From: Symbiodinium natans
Lineage: Eukaryota; Sar; Dinophyceae; Suessiales; Symbiodiniaceae
Direction of reading: 5' to 3'
NCBI GenBank assembly: GCA_905221605.1
Contig: CAJNDS010002490.1
Coordinates: forward strand, 1,063,001 to 1,110,000
Length of the DNA: 47,000 bases
The position numbers and the translations under genes were made by a program. The notes beneath the pieces are model-generated. The model saw nothing but the letters and a program-made list of their open reading frames with translations, searched no databases and had not been told where the DNA came from. The first letter of the stretch is position 1. Every line of letters begins with the position of its first letter. This document shows, piece after piece, positions 17,004 through 27,355 of the stretch.

Positions 17004-17222
17004 CACAAACGTAGTACGCCGCGCACACGCGGAGCTTCCGTAGCTGGAAAGTCGACTTTTGTAGTACAGACGTATAGTACGCCGGGGACGCCCGGAGCTT
17101 CCGTGGCTGGAAAGTCGACTTTTTGTAGTACTCACGTAGTACGCCGCGCACACGCGGAGCTTCCGTGGCTGGAAAGTCGACTTTTTGTAGTACAGACGTA
17201 TAGTACGCCGCGGACGCCCTGG
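17004..17222. repeat. Family B repeats, inverted
   Basis: Three copies of the 62-bp unit in reverse orientation (GGAGCTTCCGTGGCTGGAAA, GTCGAC at 17051 and near 17114 and 17177). Together with 16605-16852 they make a large imperfect inverted repeat around a 150-bp centre. Confidence 0.95.
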
Positions 17223-17580
17223 GCATCTGAAAACACCGCAAATAGCATGGTAACGGACATCTGGCCGCTTGAAAACACCGCAATAGCATGGTAACGGACA
17301 TCTGGGCGCTTGAAAACACCGCAAATAGCATGGTAACGGACATCTGGGCGCTTGAAAACACCGCAAATAGCATGGTAACGGACATCTGGGCGCATGAAAA
17401 CGCCGCAAATAGCATGGTAATGGTAACTGCAAATAGCATGGTAACGGACATCTGGGCACTTGAAAACACCGCAAATAGCATGGTAACGGACATCTGGGCG
17501 CTTGAAAACACTGCAAATAGCATGGTAACGGACATCTGGGCGCTTGAAAACACCGCAAATAGCATGGAAGCGGAATTCCG
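17223..17580. repeat. 42-bp tandem repeat (family C)
   Basis: About eight copies of a unit containing CATCTGGGCGCTTGAAAACA and GCAAATAGCATGGTAACGGA, spaced mostly 41-42 bp. Because 42 is a multiple of 3, long frames stay open on both strands (up to about 400 codons on the minus strand); these are not taken as genes. Confidence 0.95.
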
Positions 17581-18046
17581 GACGTACTTGAAAACCTCGC
17601 AAATAGCATTCCCGCCGCGGACACCCGGAGCTTGCGTGTCGAAACCACCACAAATAAACCATCGCAAATATCGCGGGACTCGAATTCCTCGAAACCCTTG
17701 CAAATGTCGTGGGACTCGAATTCCGGGGCTTCGAAAACCTCGCAAATATTGGGACTCGAATTCCTCGAAAACCTCGCAAATATCATGGGACTCGACTTCC
17801 GGGGCCTCGAAAACCTCGTAAATATCGTGGTTCCAAAACCATCGCAAATACCCTGGTCCCCGAATTCGCTGTTTCCAAAAGCATCGCAAACCCCATGGTC
17901 CCCGAAATCGCTGTTTCCAAAACCATCGCAAAAACCATGGTCCCCGAATTCGCTGGTAAACCATGGTCCCCGAATTCGCTGGTTCCAAAAGCATCGCAAG
18001 TATACCATGGTCCCCGAATTCGCTGGTTCCAAAACCATCGCAAATC
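17581..18046. repeat. Diverging relatives of the 42-bp repeat
   Basis: First units with GGGACTCGAATTCCTCGAAA and CCTCGCAAATATC, then units with CATGGTCCCCGAATTCGCTG and TTCCAAAACCATCGCAAA. The plan (GAAAAC or AAAACC, then CGCAAAT, then TGG) is shared with family C, so the block reads as a series of descendants. Confidence 0.85.
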
Positions 18047-18240
18047 AGACAACTAAGTGCAGTGTACAAGTGACTATGCAACCATGTAAGTGCATACATT
18101 TGTCCAAGTGCATACACTTCGGCTGCAAAGAGGCAACTGCATGGAGTCAACGCACGGCAAATCGATGCTTTCGGGCCATCCCTCTTCTAGTTGTCCTTGA
18201 GTTGTGCCGTGCCTTCTGGCTAGTTCGGGGTGGCGGCGGG
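18047..18240. other. Unique spacer
   Basis: Contains GTGCATACA direct repeats (18087-18120). No gene recognised. Confidence 0.4.
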
Positions 18241-19453
18241 TACATTACATTCGTTTCATTGTTGGAAGGTACTATATTTATTTTGTTCTTTCCGTATGCT
18301 AAGAATAATCTCATCATGGATCTCGGTTATATCTTTCGAATTATTTGGATTAATTGATTTGATCGAACGGGGGGATTGGATATAAGATTCAATCTCCGAT
18401 TATTTGTAGTGGGGAGAGAAGCATAATGCAAACGGTTTATGCGTCTCAAAACATAAATTTTCTTTCTCTTTGATTTATGGTCTCGGTATTTGGATGATTT
18501 GATACTCTTGAGAGCAGAAGTCTTTGCCATCCTTTGCATACGCTTATGTTTCTTTGGGTGGGAGGATATATTACGTATTTCGACCCAGAGACGAAGCATC
18601 AATACGAAACGTGAACTTCACAATTCAAAATTCGTGAGACCCCTCCCATTTCGTATCGGCGGCAATTAAAACGCGGTAATGGCAACTAAAGATAATATAC
18701 AAGTATCAGAAGGGAATCACCTGCATCATCGCAATGTAGCCGCGTCATAATTGGCGCGCTGCAGCGCGCAAGCCGTGTGAAAGCCCCGCTGCAAGTCGAT
18801 AGAAATTTAGCCAAGAGTTTCGCTCGCATCGTACTTATTCTCAATCCCAACTTTTCATTTGAATCTACAATGACGATTCTTCCGGTATTATCCCCCTATT
18901 GACTCCCAAATCATCCAAATATTGAATCTCGCTTCTTCTAAGTGGTTTGATAATAGTTATGAAATGACTTTCGTTATATTTATGGGTGCGCGTGGACTTT
19001 TGAAGAGAAAATTTCAGGAATGGGAATGAGTGATGAATTCTCTTTTGGATATTATAAAATAAGACTTGAAAATTCGACTTTCGATCGATATTCAGAGGGG
19101 ACTCTCTCGCATCTTACATAAATGTCGTGTAGTACAATCGTCTCTGGATGAGGCACAAGGGATTATTGATCGTTTCCTGCAGGAGAATTTATTATGGGAC
19201 TTATGATGCTTGATATTTTGAATCGAATCTCCCATGGACATTCCATCGATCCATTCTCTCATGAGAGAGTTTTACCAAGCTTATGATATATGATACGCCA
19301 AGTTCGATCCCCCCCGCGTAGGTGCTGCCGACCCCTGCACGTGCCACTCCTACTTCTGAGGGCGGCGGGAATTCATTTGGGATATAAGGCTGATAGATCG
19401 TAACGTTTTGGGAAGCATAAGTTTTTCCTTTGTAGAGAGTTCTCGTCCGGTTC

Positions 19454-19510
<57 letters not shown>

Positions 19511-20780
19511 GGCTTTGGGATTTCGTTTTCACGAGATTGATGGTGAATTGGGGGTGATGGTGGTGGGTTTTTCAATATACGATTGGGAGTCTCAGGATGA
19601 TGAAATGAGCTTTCTTTTTTTAAATATATTCTGGACGATATTTAATTCGTAGTCTTGGGAACGTTAGGGCTTAAACCCGAAAACTGATTTAAATTAATTC
19701 CAATAATTTCATTAAGTTAAATGAATTAAATTAATATATTGATCAAACTACTTAGATTAATTCAATTAATGCAATTAAGTAAATTAAGTATAATTAAATT
19801 AGAGTTAATTTAATTGATTGAATTAATTTAATTAATTGACAAGGGCTTTAGGGCGTATATTCTCTAGGCACCAGAGCCGTAGAGCCAAAAATGATTCGAT
19901 AGGCCACATCATTGAGAGTCTTGGGCCATACAGGCGTCTATTCCACAAATAATTCTCTTACGTCAAATGAAGCCTCTCATATGACAAGAGAAATGTCTTG
20001 ATGAGTGTAGCAGGTGGTAGGTCAGAAAATGGGGCAAAATGGTTCGGCTTCATACACTAGATTCCCCACTAATCAATCTTAGACATATACTTCAAGTAGG
20101 CTAGGAGTCTTGGAATTTCCATTGAGAATGAAGGGGCGGGCACCGTGACAACAGCGGATGGTGGGCGAAGCTATAGTTCTGGGTCACAAATTGCGGACTT
20201 CGAGGTTCCCCTTGCAAATTGGCTAGCCTATTTTGATGCCATCATTTTCGATAGGGACGGATTGATTTTGATGGCTCTTCTGTGGTGAAGCGATAGTTCT
20301 GTTGCTGAGAAGTCTTTTTCCGGCATCGTGCAATGTGCTCGAGAGTAGGGAAATACCCTTTCTTTTGTTCTTACGTCCAACTCGAGGATATTCATATATT
20401 TAGAAATGATAGGATAGATGGGGATCAATGCCATTTTGAATTTATCAGATACTTCCGGATGCAAATATCGTCTTTTAATCTTGTAATTGGTGCTTTTGGG
20501 CGTAGATGCCGCTTGTACCGATACGTCGGAGGGGCTTAATGTGTCCCTACAATATAAGCCTGGAATCCAATTACGTCTCCAATGGGAAGGGCTTGGGGGA
20601 CATTGGTACTCAAATGGACGACTACGTGGATGAAGCTTTTGCAGACTGTAGCCATTTCGGATTTAATAATGTTTATATTGGATTGACGAGCTCGATGCAG
20701 GGTCCTTGGGCGACATCAACGTCCAAATGTCAATTCAAGTGCACGAGTCACCGATGATATTCTCAGAGATGGTGCCCCCC
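18241..20780. other. AT-richer region without recognisable gene
   Basis: Base composition shifts to A/T-rich for about 2.5 kb, with hardly any telomere-type repeats. It holds a (TG)n run (19457-19510) and a TTAATTAAATTAA-rich patch (19685-19850). Open frames are at most about 90-125 codons and show no domain. It could be intergenic DNA, a large intron or inserted DNA; I saw no organelle gene in it. Confidence 0.5.
19457..19510. repeat. (TG)n dinucleotide microsatellite
   Basis: About 26 uninterrupted GT units after TTCGCG. Confidence 0.97.
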
Positions 20781-21478
20781 TATTGGGAGGGAATTCTAAG
20801 AAAGAAAAATCTATTGAAGAGACTAAACCCGAAACCCTAAACCCTAAACCCTACACCCTAAACCAAACCCTAAACCTAAATACCTGCAGCTCTTCTACAG
20901 ATGACGACTATTTGGGGGCTGTTTTGGGGTCAGGGTTTCGGGGCCCGCGAAGTGAGAATGGTGGGAAAGATGCCTCGGTCGTTTTACTGTGGGGGCACTC
21001 TTTCTTCTCTTTTGGTACAGGGTTTAGGGTTTTGGGTTTCTTTTTCTGTCATGCTTGTTAGCTCATGATGTGATTGCATTCTGTAAAGAACCTTCTTTTC
21101 TTGTGAAGCTCGCCTGGTGCTCGTGTAATACTTTCTGTCAAGTTTCAAAAGGTATTGGTATCAATCATAGATGAGTGGCTCATGTTATGTCGTCATGTCT
21201 ACTCACCACGTATGTGAGTCAGAAGCAAGAGTCACGGGCAGGCTTGCCAAGTGATCGTGTTGCCACGTGATCGTGAGTGGAGCGTGCGTAAAGACTTCGT
21301 TTCCGGATGCCTGTTTGTAGGGTATATTCGGCTCAAAACTCACCCCGCCGTTCCAGTTGCTGGTTGTCTGCGAAGTCTTCGCGCCAGAGGCAGGGTGGCA
21401 GGGCTTAGGGCTTGTGCCTTGTGTAGAGTTCTCAGAAGAACCTCGCCACAATCCGCGAAATCCCGAAACCCTTTTTTC
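20781..21478. other. Unassigned stretch with short heptamer patches
   Basis: CCCTAAA variants at 20825-20880 and TTTAGGG traces at 21017-21035. The rest is unique; no gene recognised. Confidence 0.45.
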
Positions 21479-21588
21479 CCTAAACCCTAAACCCTAAACC
21501 CTAAACCCTAAACCCTAAACCCTAAACCCTAAACCCTAAACCCTAAACCCTAAACCCTAAACCCTAAACCCTAAACCCTAAACCCTGA
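21479..21588. repeat. CCCTAAA array directly upstream of a gene
   Basis: About fifteen perfect CCCTAAA units ending 14 bases before the ATG at 21602. The short spacer CTTAGAGGCAGA contains two AG dinucleotides that could serve as acceptor. Confidence 0.97.
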
Positions 21589-21601
21589 ACTTAGAGGCAG
21601 A

Positions 21602-21922
21602 ATGCTTCTCGCAAAGCTGCTGCCGGTGCTGGGCACCCTTGCCTTTGCGTATCGAAACTCCGACTCCGAGGGTGACCAGTTGGGAGTGCAGAGCATGGGG
21701 AGCCTTTGGCTGCCGCTAAGGAGCTTATACGTTAAGATACACGTGTGTGCCGGGATATAGATATAAGATGCCACCACAATATGGATGGGTATACATATAT
21801 ACATATATATGTATGTATGTATATATATATGTAAATGTACATATCTTCCTTTCTGTGCGCTTAGAGGTCGTCGCCGCCGAGTTGCATGCAGAACGGCCAG
21901 CATATACATATATATATATATG

Positions 21923-21956
<34 letters not shown>

Positions 21957-21999
21957 TGTATGTATGTATGCATGCATGTATGTATGTATATATATATAG

Positions 22000-22096
<97 letters not shown>

Positions 22097-23547
22097 GGTT
22101 AGATTTATACACACGTGGTTTCCTTGCGGAGCGGTTTCTCTTCACTCCTGTAAACAGAACAGTCCCAGGAACAGCACCGACTCGGAGCTCCGATGCGCCA
22201 CGGCCACCGTGCACCCCCAGGGCGTTCGGAGCAGGTCCGGTCCTCTGGGTGCCTCGTACTACGCGTGCTCCCAGCTGGAATCTTTGTGGTACTTTACTGT
22301 AACTTTAGATCCTTAGCCTTTTTGGGTTTATTGGGTTTCTTAATAAGGCAGCTAAAATGTCAATTTTTAGCTGCCCTTCTGAGTGTAGCCAAGGAATATG
22401 CGAACTGCGCGGGCAAAGTGGCTTACTGGGAGAAGAAAGATCAGTACTTCCTGTGCCAGCCGTACGTTGCCATGTTGAGGGGCGGGCGGAAGCAAGTCCC
22501 CATGTGCCTCGTTGCGACGAACGATGACGCCTCGCCTGTCCTCGCTCCTCGCGAGTGCGGCATTTGGGAGAGCCTTAGTAGCCCTGTAAGTCAGCTTCAA
22601 TCTTGGTAATGTCTGGTTGAAGCCTAAATCATGGCCAACGCCACCTCTGTTAACTACCCAAAATGCCTATTCCAATCGGTCAGGCCCGTACAGTTGTTGA
22701 AGCCAAGTTTGGACAAAGCTGTCAAAGCCATGCCACAGAAAAGGAACAACCAAGTGAAGGAAGACATCCTCGCCCGGGGGCGCCAGGCGGAGGCGGATTG
22801 CAAGGCAGCGCTTTGCAGCAAGGCCGCTGCCTCAGATCTCCCTGTAAACCCTCAGCCCTAAGCCCCAAGCCCCAAGCCCCAAGCCCTAAGCCCTAAGCCC
22901 TAAACCCTAAACCCCAAACCGGGGGGGGGGGGGGGGACTTCCTTATGTTTCCCCACCAAACCGCAAGAAAAGGCCAAAACCGGACCTGGCAGATGGTGCG
23001 AGCATCAAATGCCATCGACAAGCCCTGGCCGCGGCTTGGCGGATCTTGCAAGTTAACACTGGTAATGTAGTAATATTACTAATAGTAATCATCATAATAG
23101 CATTAATAAAAAAACACTAGCAATGGTAATAATAGTAGTAATAATATTAACAATGGTAATCATAAAATAACAATAATATCAATCGTAATAGTAATAGTAG
23201 TAGTAATAATAATCGTAAAACTAATTGCGGGAATAATCGTAATACTACTAGTAGTAACAATGGTAAGAGTGGTCGTAGTCATCATCGCAATAAGAACAGT
23301 AGTAATAAGTGGTTTCCCGGCATGGAAAGCTAGAGAGGTTTTGCATGGGTACCGAACGCAGCCAAGGAAGTACGTATCCACTCCAGGAGTCTGGGGCTGG
23401 CAGAAGACCGCTGAGAACTACTGCGTGACCTCCCACGCAAAGATCCTGTACTTCCACACAGACACGCTCTTCGGGGATCTCGTGGCTGAGGATGGCACCT
23501 TCAACAAGTTGGCCTGCCACTGCAGGTCAAAGGATGAGTGCTCATGA
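21602..23547 (+). CDS. Predicted secreted cysteine-containing protein, six proposed exons
   Basis: Proposed exons: 21602-21730, 21867-21899, 22098-22298, 22394-22585, 22694-22843, 23338-23547; every junction is phase 0 and the product is about 304 residues. Exon 1 starts with [16 protein letters not shown], a classic signal peptide. Exon 4 holds [20 protein letters not shown] and [10 protein letters not shown] and ends at a clear GTAAGT donor. Exon 5 holds [18 protein letters not shown] before GTAAAC. Exon 6 holds [20 protein letters not shown] and ends [14 protein letters not shown]-stop. Introns contain microsatellites, a G-run and CCCTAAA/CCCTAAG units. Exons 1, 4 and 6 are the firmest; exon 2 (33 nt, GC donor) and the start of exon 3, right at the edge of a (TATATG)n tract, are weakest. 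An alternative unspliced frame runs 22193-22609. No known family recognised; cysteine spacing suggests an extracellular disulfide-bonded protein. Location and function are inference. Confidence 0.5.
21781..21838. repeat. TA/GTAT microsatellite in proposed intron 1
   Basis: ATACATAT and GTATGTAT units. Confidence 0.9.
21902..22096. repeat. TATG and TATATG microsatellite in proposed intron 2
   Basis: (TA)n, then (TATG)n, then about fifteen perfect TATATG hexamers. Tyr/Val/Met and His/Ile alternating frames on both strands are artefacts. Confidence 0.97.
22855..23260. repeat. Telomere-like, G-run and trinucleotide repeats in proposed intron 5
   Basis: CCCTAAG/CCCCAAG/CCCTAAA units (22855-22920), a run of about 16 G (22921-22936), a unique part, then an AAT/AGT/AAC-type trinucleotide patch (23060-23260). 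Confidence 0.85.
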
Positions 23548-23742
23548 GAGCCCTGGTTTTTGGGCCCCCTGAGCCTGTCTAAAGCCCTTCCCCCCCCCTA
23601 GGGTTTAGGGTTTACCCCCCCCCCCCCCCGGGGGACCGTGAGGTGCGCGCTCAAGAGGACAAGGGCCTTGCACGACTCTTTGGGATGGGAGGCCTCGTTC
23701 GAGGGACCAAAGCAGGGACCCTTACAAGGGACCTTGCTTAAA
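23548..23742. other. Downstream of the secreted-protein gene
   Basis: A C-run, TTTAGGG units and a second C-run (23589-23630), then a short unique segment. No gene. Confidence 0.5.
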
Positions 23743-23844
23743 GATATATATATATATATATATATATATACACCTTATTTAAGGTATATATATATATATG
23801 TATATATATATACATACATACATACATATATATATATATATGTG
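23743..23844. repeat. TA/ATAC microsatellite
   Basis: (TA)n with TACATACA units. Confidence 0.97.
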
Positions 23845-24297
23845 TGGGGGTGACCCTCCTTCTACCCCTTAAAACGTGCCGTAAGTTGAAGCCTGCCTCC
23901 TCATTGCCCTTTTCTGCTTGAAAGCATTCACCTGCACTCATGGACCCGGGACGGGTTTAGGGTTTAGGGTTTAGGGTTTCGGGTTTAGGGTTTAGGGTTT
24001 AGGGTTCGGGACCGCAATGTCATGGGTTTTCGCAGCCCATTGTTTAGGGTCTAGGGTTTCGGGTCGCCGCGAAGAGTTTCGGCGAAGCACATGTGAGAGC
24101 ATGATAAACACAGCGCTCAGGGCATTTCGCGGTTCGTGGTTACCAAGAAGCCTAGGGCACGCACACTAGTTTGATTCAGTGTTGTAGAGACATTAAGCCC
24201 AAGCCCCGAACGCATACTAGGAGCTACTTTCCTCTGCACCCTTTTGGGGACGTCTTTCGCGCTGCTAGTGTGCTGCAGTATTCAGCCTAAGCCCGAG
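23845..24297. repeat. TTTAGGG patch with flanking unique sequence
   Basis: About eight TTTAGGG units with one TTTCGGG (23953-24010), a second small patch (24040-24065), then unique sequence with no recognised gene. Confidence 0.7.
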
Positions 24298-24570
24298 AGC
24301 CTGAAACGTAAACCCTTGAACCCTAAACCTAAGCCCAAAACCCATCATGCAGCCCCGTGAACCCATTCCACCCCAGGATTTCTCAAGGTCGTAAGAGTCT
24401 TACAATTGGCTCATGCAAAAAAAATAGCGGCAGCTGCCCCGACAAGCATCCTGTTTCAAGACCCTGCACTCTAAACCTTAAACCCTAAACCCGAAACCCT
24501 AACCCCGAAACCCGAAACCCGAAACCATAAACCCTAAACCCTAAACCCGAAACCCTAAACCCTAAGCCCT
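24298..24570. repeat. Degenerate array with CCCGAAA block
   Basis: CCCTAAA and CCCGAAA units; several consecutive CCCGAAA copies at about 24503-24525. Confidence 0.8.
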
Positions 24571-24660
24571 AAACCTCTCAAGCGCCTTGCATGGATGCTC
24601 TCCGCGCACGGCGATCCGGCACCAGCAGGCAAAGGCTTTGAACCTGGGACCTTAGGGATT
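24571..24660 (+). other. Exon-like scrap
   Basis: One frame reads RLAWMLSAHGDPAPAGKGFE, GC-rich and flanked by heptamers on both sides. Not recognised. Confidence 0.25.
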
Positions 24661-24881
24661 AGGGGGCTTTGGGCCTTAGAGCCTTAGGGCTTAGGGGACT
24701 TGTTGGTTAGGGCTTAGGGGTCTTAGGGGGCTTAGAGCCTTAAGACCCAATTTCCCAAAGCCTCGGAACCGTAAAAAGACTCGTTCAGTGTAGGGTTTAG
24801 GGTTTAGAGGGTTTCGGGTTTACCCAGCGGGTTCAGTTCCAGGGGAGGTTTTGTCGGTATTCACACGCTGCTTGGAGGTGG
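24661..24881. other. Degenerate heptamer region
   Basis: GGGCTTAGGG-type units and a TTTAGGG patch at 24790-24820. No gene. Confidence 0.5.
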
Positions 24882-24975
24882 AAACCCTAAACCCTAAACC
24901 CTAAACCCTAAACCCTAAACCCTAAACCCTAAACCCTAAACCCTAAACCCTAAACCCTAAACCCTAAACCCTAAA
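24882..24975. repeat. CCCTAAA array
   Basis: About thirteen perfect units. Confidence 0.97.
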
Positions 24976-25105
24976 GCCGATGGCTATCTGGTGCGTCGAG
25001 ATATCCTGTTGGGGTCGGGATTTGGTCACTGCCCCGGCGCCTCCCCCCCTCGCACCAAAGCAGCGAGGAAGATGCGTTGCGCGTTGACGTCAATCTCACG
25101 TCACA
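24976..25105 (+). other. Exon-like scrap
   Basis: One frame reads [20 protein letters not shown] and onward until the microsatellite. GC-rich between repeats; not recognised. Confidence 0.2.
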
Positions 25106-25124
25106 TAAATAAATAAATAAATAA

Positions 25125-25168
<44 letters not shown>

Positions 25169-25245
25169 GTATACATTATATACACATGTATATAGATATG
25201 AAGATATGTATGTATGCAAGTATATATATATACACACATATATAG
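25106..25245. repeat. AAAT and TA microsatellite
   Basis: (AAAT)n, then a long (TA)n, then GTATATAGATATG units. Confidence 0.95.
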
Positions 25246-25616
25246 ATCTCATTTTCTTACAGGTATAGATCCCCAAGCCCGAAACCCCAAACCAAAACAG
25301 GCTTGGGGCTCAGGAGTTTCAAACTTTAGGGTTGTGGTTTTAGGCTTTGAGGGTTGAAGATTCTATTCGTGAGGGCCAAAGCCTAAACCCGAACCACCTA
25401 AACCTTGAACCCTGAACGCTCACCCTAGCAGCCTAAACCCGAAGCCCTGAACCCTTTCAACCCTAAACCCTAAGCCCCAAGCCCTGAAGCCTTTCCGCCA
25501 CGGAAGGCTTTGCGGTTGCACAAGGCAGGGAGTCTTGGCTGCCGGCCTGTGCGTCCGAGACCTACGTTGTGGTTCATAGTGTCGTGCCTAGGGTTTCAGG
25601 TTTCTGGTTTGAGGGT
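25246..25616. other. Degenerate heptamers and unique sequence
   Basis: CCCGAAA/CCCTGAA remnants (25268-25300, 25385-25490) around unique sequence. No gene recognised. Confidence 0.5.
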
Positions 25617-26064
25617 TTTAGGGTTTAGGGTTTTAGGGATTTAGGGTTTTAGGGTTTTAGGGATTTGGGTTTAGGGCACCCTGTCAATCCTGCAACTAGT
25701 GTTTCAAACCCCAAAAACTGGATGTGTCAGGGTTTAGGGTTTAGGGTTTAGGGTCCAGTAGGTTTGAGAGAATGCACGTGGTCGTCTCAGAGCTACGGTC
25801 CATGTAAGCAGTCAGACATGCCGTTGCGGATGAAATGTTTCTTCTGCGTCAGGGTTCAGGGTTCAGGGTTTTAGGGTTTAGGGTTTAGGGGTTAGGGTTT
25901 AGGGTTTAGGGTTTAGGGTTTTAGGGTTTTAGGGTTTTAGGGTTTTAGGGTTTTAGGGTTTTAGGGTTTTGGGGTTTAGGGTTTTAGGGTTTTAGGGTTT
26001 TAGGGTTTTAGGGTTTTAGGGTTTTAGGGTTTTAGGGTTTTAGGGTTTTAGGGTTTTAGGGTTC
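25617..26064. repeat. TTTAGGG array with an octamer TTTTAGGG block
   Basis: Mixed TTTAGGG and TTTTAGGG units broken by unique sequence (25675-25725, 25755-25850). From about 25916 to 26062 nearly every unit is the octamer TTTTAGGG, about 17 copies. Confidence 0.95.
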
Positions 26065-26377
26065 AGGTCCCTGTGCCTTGAAACAATTGAAGCCCTACTC
26101 TGTGCAGGGCTGAGGGGCTTTAGGGGCTAAGGTGCTGAGGGTTATCTGCCAATTGCTTAAGGCTAAAGACCCCTACAAAAATGAAAACATATTCTTCCTT
26201 ATAATGGTAACACAGGAATTATTATTATTATCATTATTATTGTTAGGGTTTAGGGTTCCATGACCTCCCAAGCCCTCACAACCTTGCACGCCGAGGCCCT
26301 GGCCTTCTCTTGTGGTTCCGTGTTCCAGGCAGCTCTCGCGTTGGAGAAGGAGACTTTTTTGGGGGATGGGTGTGCTT
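26065..26377. other. Unassigned stretch
   Basis: Unique sequence with an ATT microsatellite (26217-26240) and a GC-rich coding-like part (26260-26360, TTLHAEALAFSCGSVFQAAL in one frame). Not recognised. Confidence 0.35.
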
Positions 26378-26491
26378 AGTGTTTAGGGTTTAGGGTTTAG
26401 GGTTTAGGGTTTAGGGTTTAGGGTTACGGGGGTTCAAGGTACTTGTTAACCCAATCGGCAGGGTTTAGGGTTTAGGGTTTAGGGTTTAGGG
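26378..26491. repeat. TTTAGGG array interrupted by half a foldback element
   Basis: TTTAGGG units at 26378-26426 and 26460-26490 are separated by GGGGTTCAAGGTACTTGTTA and a few further bases, which match only the left end of family 1. Confidence 0.85.
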
Positions 26492-26632
26492 CTAGGGGGT
26501 CATGGTACTCATTAACCCAAGTATAACCGTGCTTATAACCCACTTTGAACCATGTCAGGGCACCTAAGGGGCTTACCAAGTAGGTCATGAGTGCTGTTAT
26601 AGCTGGGTTTATAAGTACCATGAACCTCTAGG
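26492..26632. mobile_element. Foldback element, family 1 (subfamily with 33340)
   Basis: Left end GGGGGTCATGGTACTCATTA, inverse right end TATAAGTACCATGAACCTCT. The interior CATGTCAGGGCACCTAAGGG is shared with 33340-33458. Confidence 0.75.
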
Positions 26633-27067
26633 TAGGGTTCTTAAGGAAGGGGGGTTCATGCTGTTGGAACCTTAGGGAAGCTTAGGGAGCCTGAGGGAGT
26701 ATTTTGGAATATTAGGGAAGCTCGGGTCACCTGTCCTCTCTTGAACCCCCCTCCGTTAAGAACTCGATAAATGACGGGCCCCAACCGCGTGAGATCTTTT
26801 CCCACCCTGCCTTAGCCACCCGAACCGAAGACAGGATTGGGGTTTAGAGGTTAGGGTTTAGGGTTTCAGGGCTTAGGGCTTAAGGCTTAGGGCTTAGGGT
26901 TTAGGTTTTAGGGAAGTAACCCTCAAGTAACTTAAATAAGGCCTTTTTTGGTGGGCCGCGTTTTCGGTTGGTGGCAGGTGGGGGGTGGTTCAGGTCCCAC
27001 AAGAAGGCTCGAATAACCCTTGCCTAAACCCCAGACCCTAAACCCTCAACCCTGAACCCGAAACCTT
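26633..27067. other. Unassigned stretch with degenerate heptamers
   Basis: Unique sequence with repeated TTAGGGAAGCT words (26665-26725) and TTTAGGG decay (26838-26910). No gene recognised. Confidence 0.45.
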
Positions 27068-27163
27068 GGGATGTTCCCCCTTTTACTAATCGTCCTCAAT
27101 CGGGATTATCGTACCCCTATTCTAATCCCCATTAAGGGCTGCTAGTATAAGGAGGAACATCCC
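27068..27163. mobile_element. Foldback element, family 2
   Basis: Ends GGGATGTTCCCCCTTTTACT and GTATAAGGAGGAACATCCC are inverse; interior AATCGGGATTATCGTA and CCCATTAAGGGCTG. It shares ends and core with 33031-33103 and 4100-4177. Confidence 0.65.
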
Positions 27164-27236
27164 AACCGAAACCCTTAACTAGGTTCAAGTTGCGGAAGTA
27201 TGGGATCCCACGTCATGCCCGACACGCAAAACCCCG

Positions 27237-27355
27237 CTTGGAGGTTCACGGTACTTATGCCCTAATTAGAACTCTACTTATAAGCTCCCTACGTCCCCTA
27301 AGTAGGTTATAAGTAGACTTCTAGCCGTGGTTATAAGTACCCATGAACATGCAAG
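27237..27355. mobile_element. Foldback element, family 1 (subfamily with 4204)
   Basis: Left end CTTGGAGGTTCACGGTACTT, right end AAGTACCCATGAACATGCAAG. An ATG in the right end opens a short frame (MNMQVALNLRFCSVEYKFSK and onward) that ends in degenerate heptamers near 27450. Confidence 0.75.

Noticed and set aside
15453-17580. CRISPR array
   Set aside because: Repeats are contiguous tandem units without unique spacers, and no cas genes occur; the context is eukaryotic.
16923-18150. Open frames of 371 and 404 codons on the minus strand
   Set aside because: They run through the 42-bp and 62-bp tandem repeats in two overlapping frames and a plus-strand frame is open too; the openness follows from repeat lengths near multiples of 3.
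18241-20780. Organelle DNA insertion
   Set aside because: A/T-rich composition suggested it, but no plastid or mitochondrial gene, rRNA or tRNA could be read in any frame or strand.
21725-22214. Tyr/Ile, His/Ile and Tyr/Val repeat proteins
   Set aside because: Translations of TATATG and TATG microsatellites; also at 12064-12406, 23638-23941, 24971-25276 and 39890-40265.
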